Shown: positions 33,417 to 33,509 of the stretch, in pieces
How positions within the stretch are numbered: the first letter of the stretch is position 1
How the letters are laid out: each line of letters starts with the position of its first letter
NCBI RefSeq assembly: GCF_016863435.1
Contig: NZ_BOOW01000017.1
Location: forward strand, 1-33,509
Length of the DNA stretch: 33,509 nt
Origin: Sinosporangium siamense
Lineage (GTDB): Bacteria; Actinomycetota; Actinomycetes; Streptosporangiales; Streptosporangiaceae
Reading direction: 5' to 3'
The notes under the pieces: generated by a model
The model's input: only the letters and a program-made list of their open reading frames with translations
Database searches by the model: none
Told to the model about the DNA's origin: nothing
Made by a program: the position numbers and the translations under genes

Positions 33417-33509
33417 GGGGAGCGCTGCCTTTGGGGAGCGCTGCCTTTGGGGAGCGCTGCCTTTGGGGAGCGCTGCCTTTGGGGAGCGCTGCCTTTGGGG
33501 AGCGCTGCC
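33417..33509. repeat. 16-bp tandem repeat running off the window
   Basis: agcgctgcctttgggg is repeated exactly from 33421 with starts at 33421, 33437, 33453, 33469, 33485 and 33501 (the last cut by the window end). Each unit holds the palindrome AGCGCT. All complete copies are identical, so the array looks young. Its full length lies beyond the window. Confidence 0.95.

Noticed and set aside
1-33509. CRISPR arrays, defence islands, prophage or transposon genes
   Set aside because: The tandem repeats have units of 11-18 bp without spacers, and no transposase, integrase, Cas or phage protein was recognised on either strand.
1-33509. tRNA or rRNA genes
   Set aside because: No cloverleaf-like sequence or T-arm consensus (GGTTCRANNCC with matching stems) was noticed in the gaps between genes; a covariance-model scan would settle it.

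Overview
The window is high-GC actinobacterial chromosome. GTG starts are common, many starts have short GA-rich Shine-Dalgarno sequences, and several regulators belong to families known from Streptomyces and Mycobacterium. The gene set (sigR-rsrA, a DasR-like GntR regulator, a HisN-type histidinol-phosphatase, PAH beside an Lrp regulator, a PASTA kinase) fits the Streptosporangiales/Streptomycetales best; Streptosporangiaceae (a Nonomuraea- or Microbispora-like genus) is my guess from protein feel only. From memory, aroA, rsgA, the SRAP protein, sigR/rsrA (sigH/rshA), a free 70-aa biotinyl protein (TB7.3) and pdtaS also cluster in M. tuberculosis around Rv3220c-Rv3228, so much of the window is a conserved actinobacterial neighbourhood. 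No phage, insertion sequence, CRISPR array, rRNA or tRNA was recognised.

Layout. 1-4.7 kb: a secreted protein built from three disulfide-type repeats, divergent from a polytopic NarL-type two-component system, then a Nudix hydrolase. 4.7-6.3 kb: phenylalanine 4-monooxygenase divergent from an Lrp/AsnC regulator. 6.3-10.1 kb: the pstSCAB phosphate transporter, with a PHO-box-like direct repeat upstream. 10.4-16.1 kb: a low-molecular-weight phosphotyrosine phosphatase, HisN, a hotdog thioesterase, RsgA and AroA (overlapping), a SRAP DNA-crosslink protein and a DksA-like zinc-finger protein. 16.2-18.1 kb: a methyltransferase, then the redox pair SigR-RsrA. 18.3-22.2 kb: an NAD-dependent epimerase and two tandem membrane HD-domain proteins, the second degenerate. 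22.4-24.8 kb: biotin carboxylase, the small biotinyl protein and an FlK-like thioesterase. 25.3-28.8 kb: a PASTA Ser/Thr kinase and a ThDP-dependent acetolactate-synthase-like enzyme. 28.9-33.3 kb: bioD, a DasR-like regulator, bioF and the PdtaS sensor kinase.

Working together: biotin links the right third of the window (bioF and bioD make precursors; AccC and the 70-aa carrier use biotin). Phosphate uptake is probably under PhoP. SigR-RsrA senses thiol oxidation. Signalling genes are dense: two histidine kinases, a PASTA kinase, a phosphatase, HD-GYP proteins and Lrp and GntR regulators.

The most unusual features are: (i) short tandem repeats (11-18 bp units) placed at or just after gene stop codons at seven sites; (ii) a DasR-like regulator translationally coupled to bioF with a dre-like palindrome just upstream of bioF; (iii) a SigR-type promoter next to an in-frame upstream ATG that would produce an N-terminally extended SigR; (iv) a tandem HD-GYP pair in which the second partner has lost the GYP half; and (v) the triple-repeat secreted protein with its divergent sensor system.
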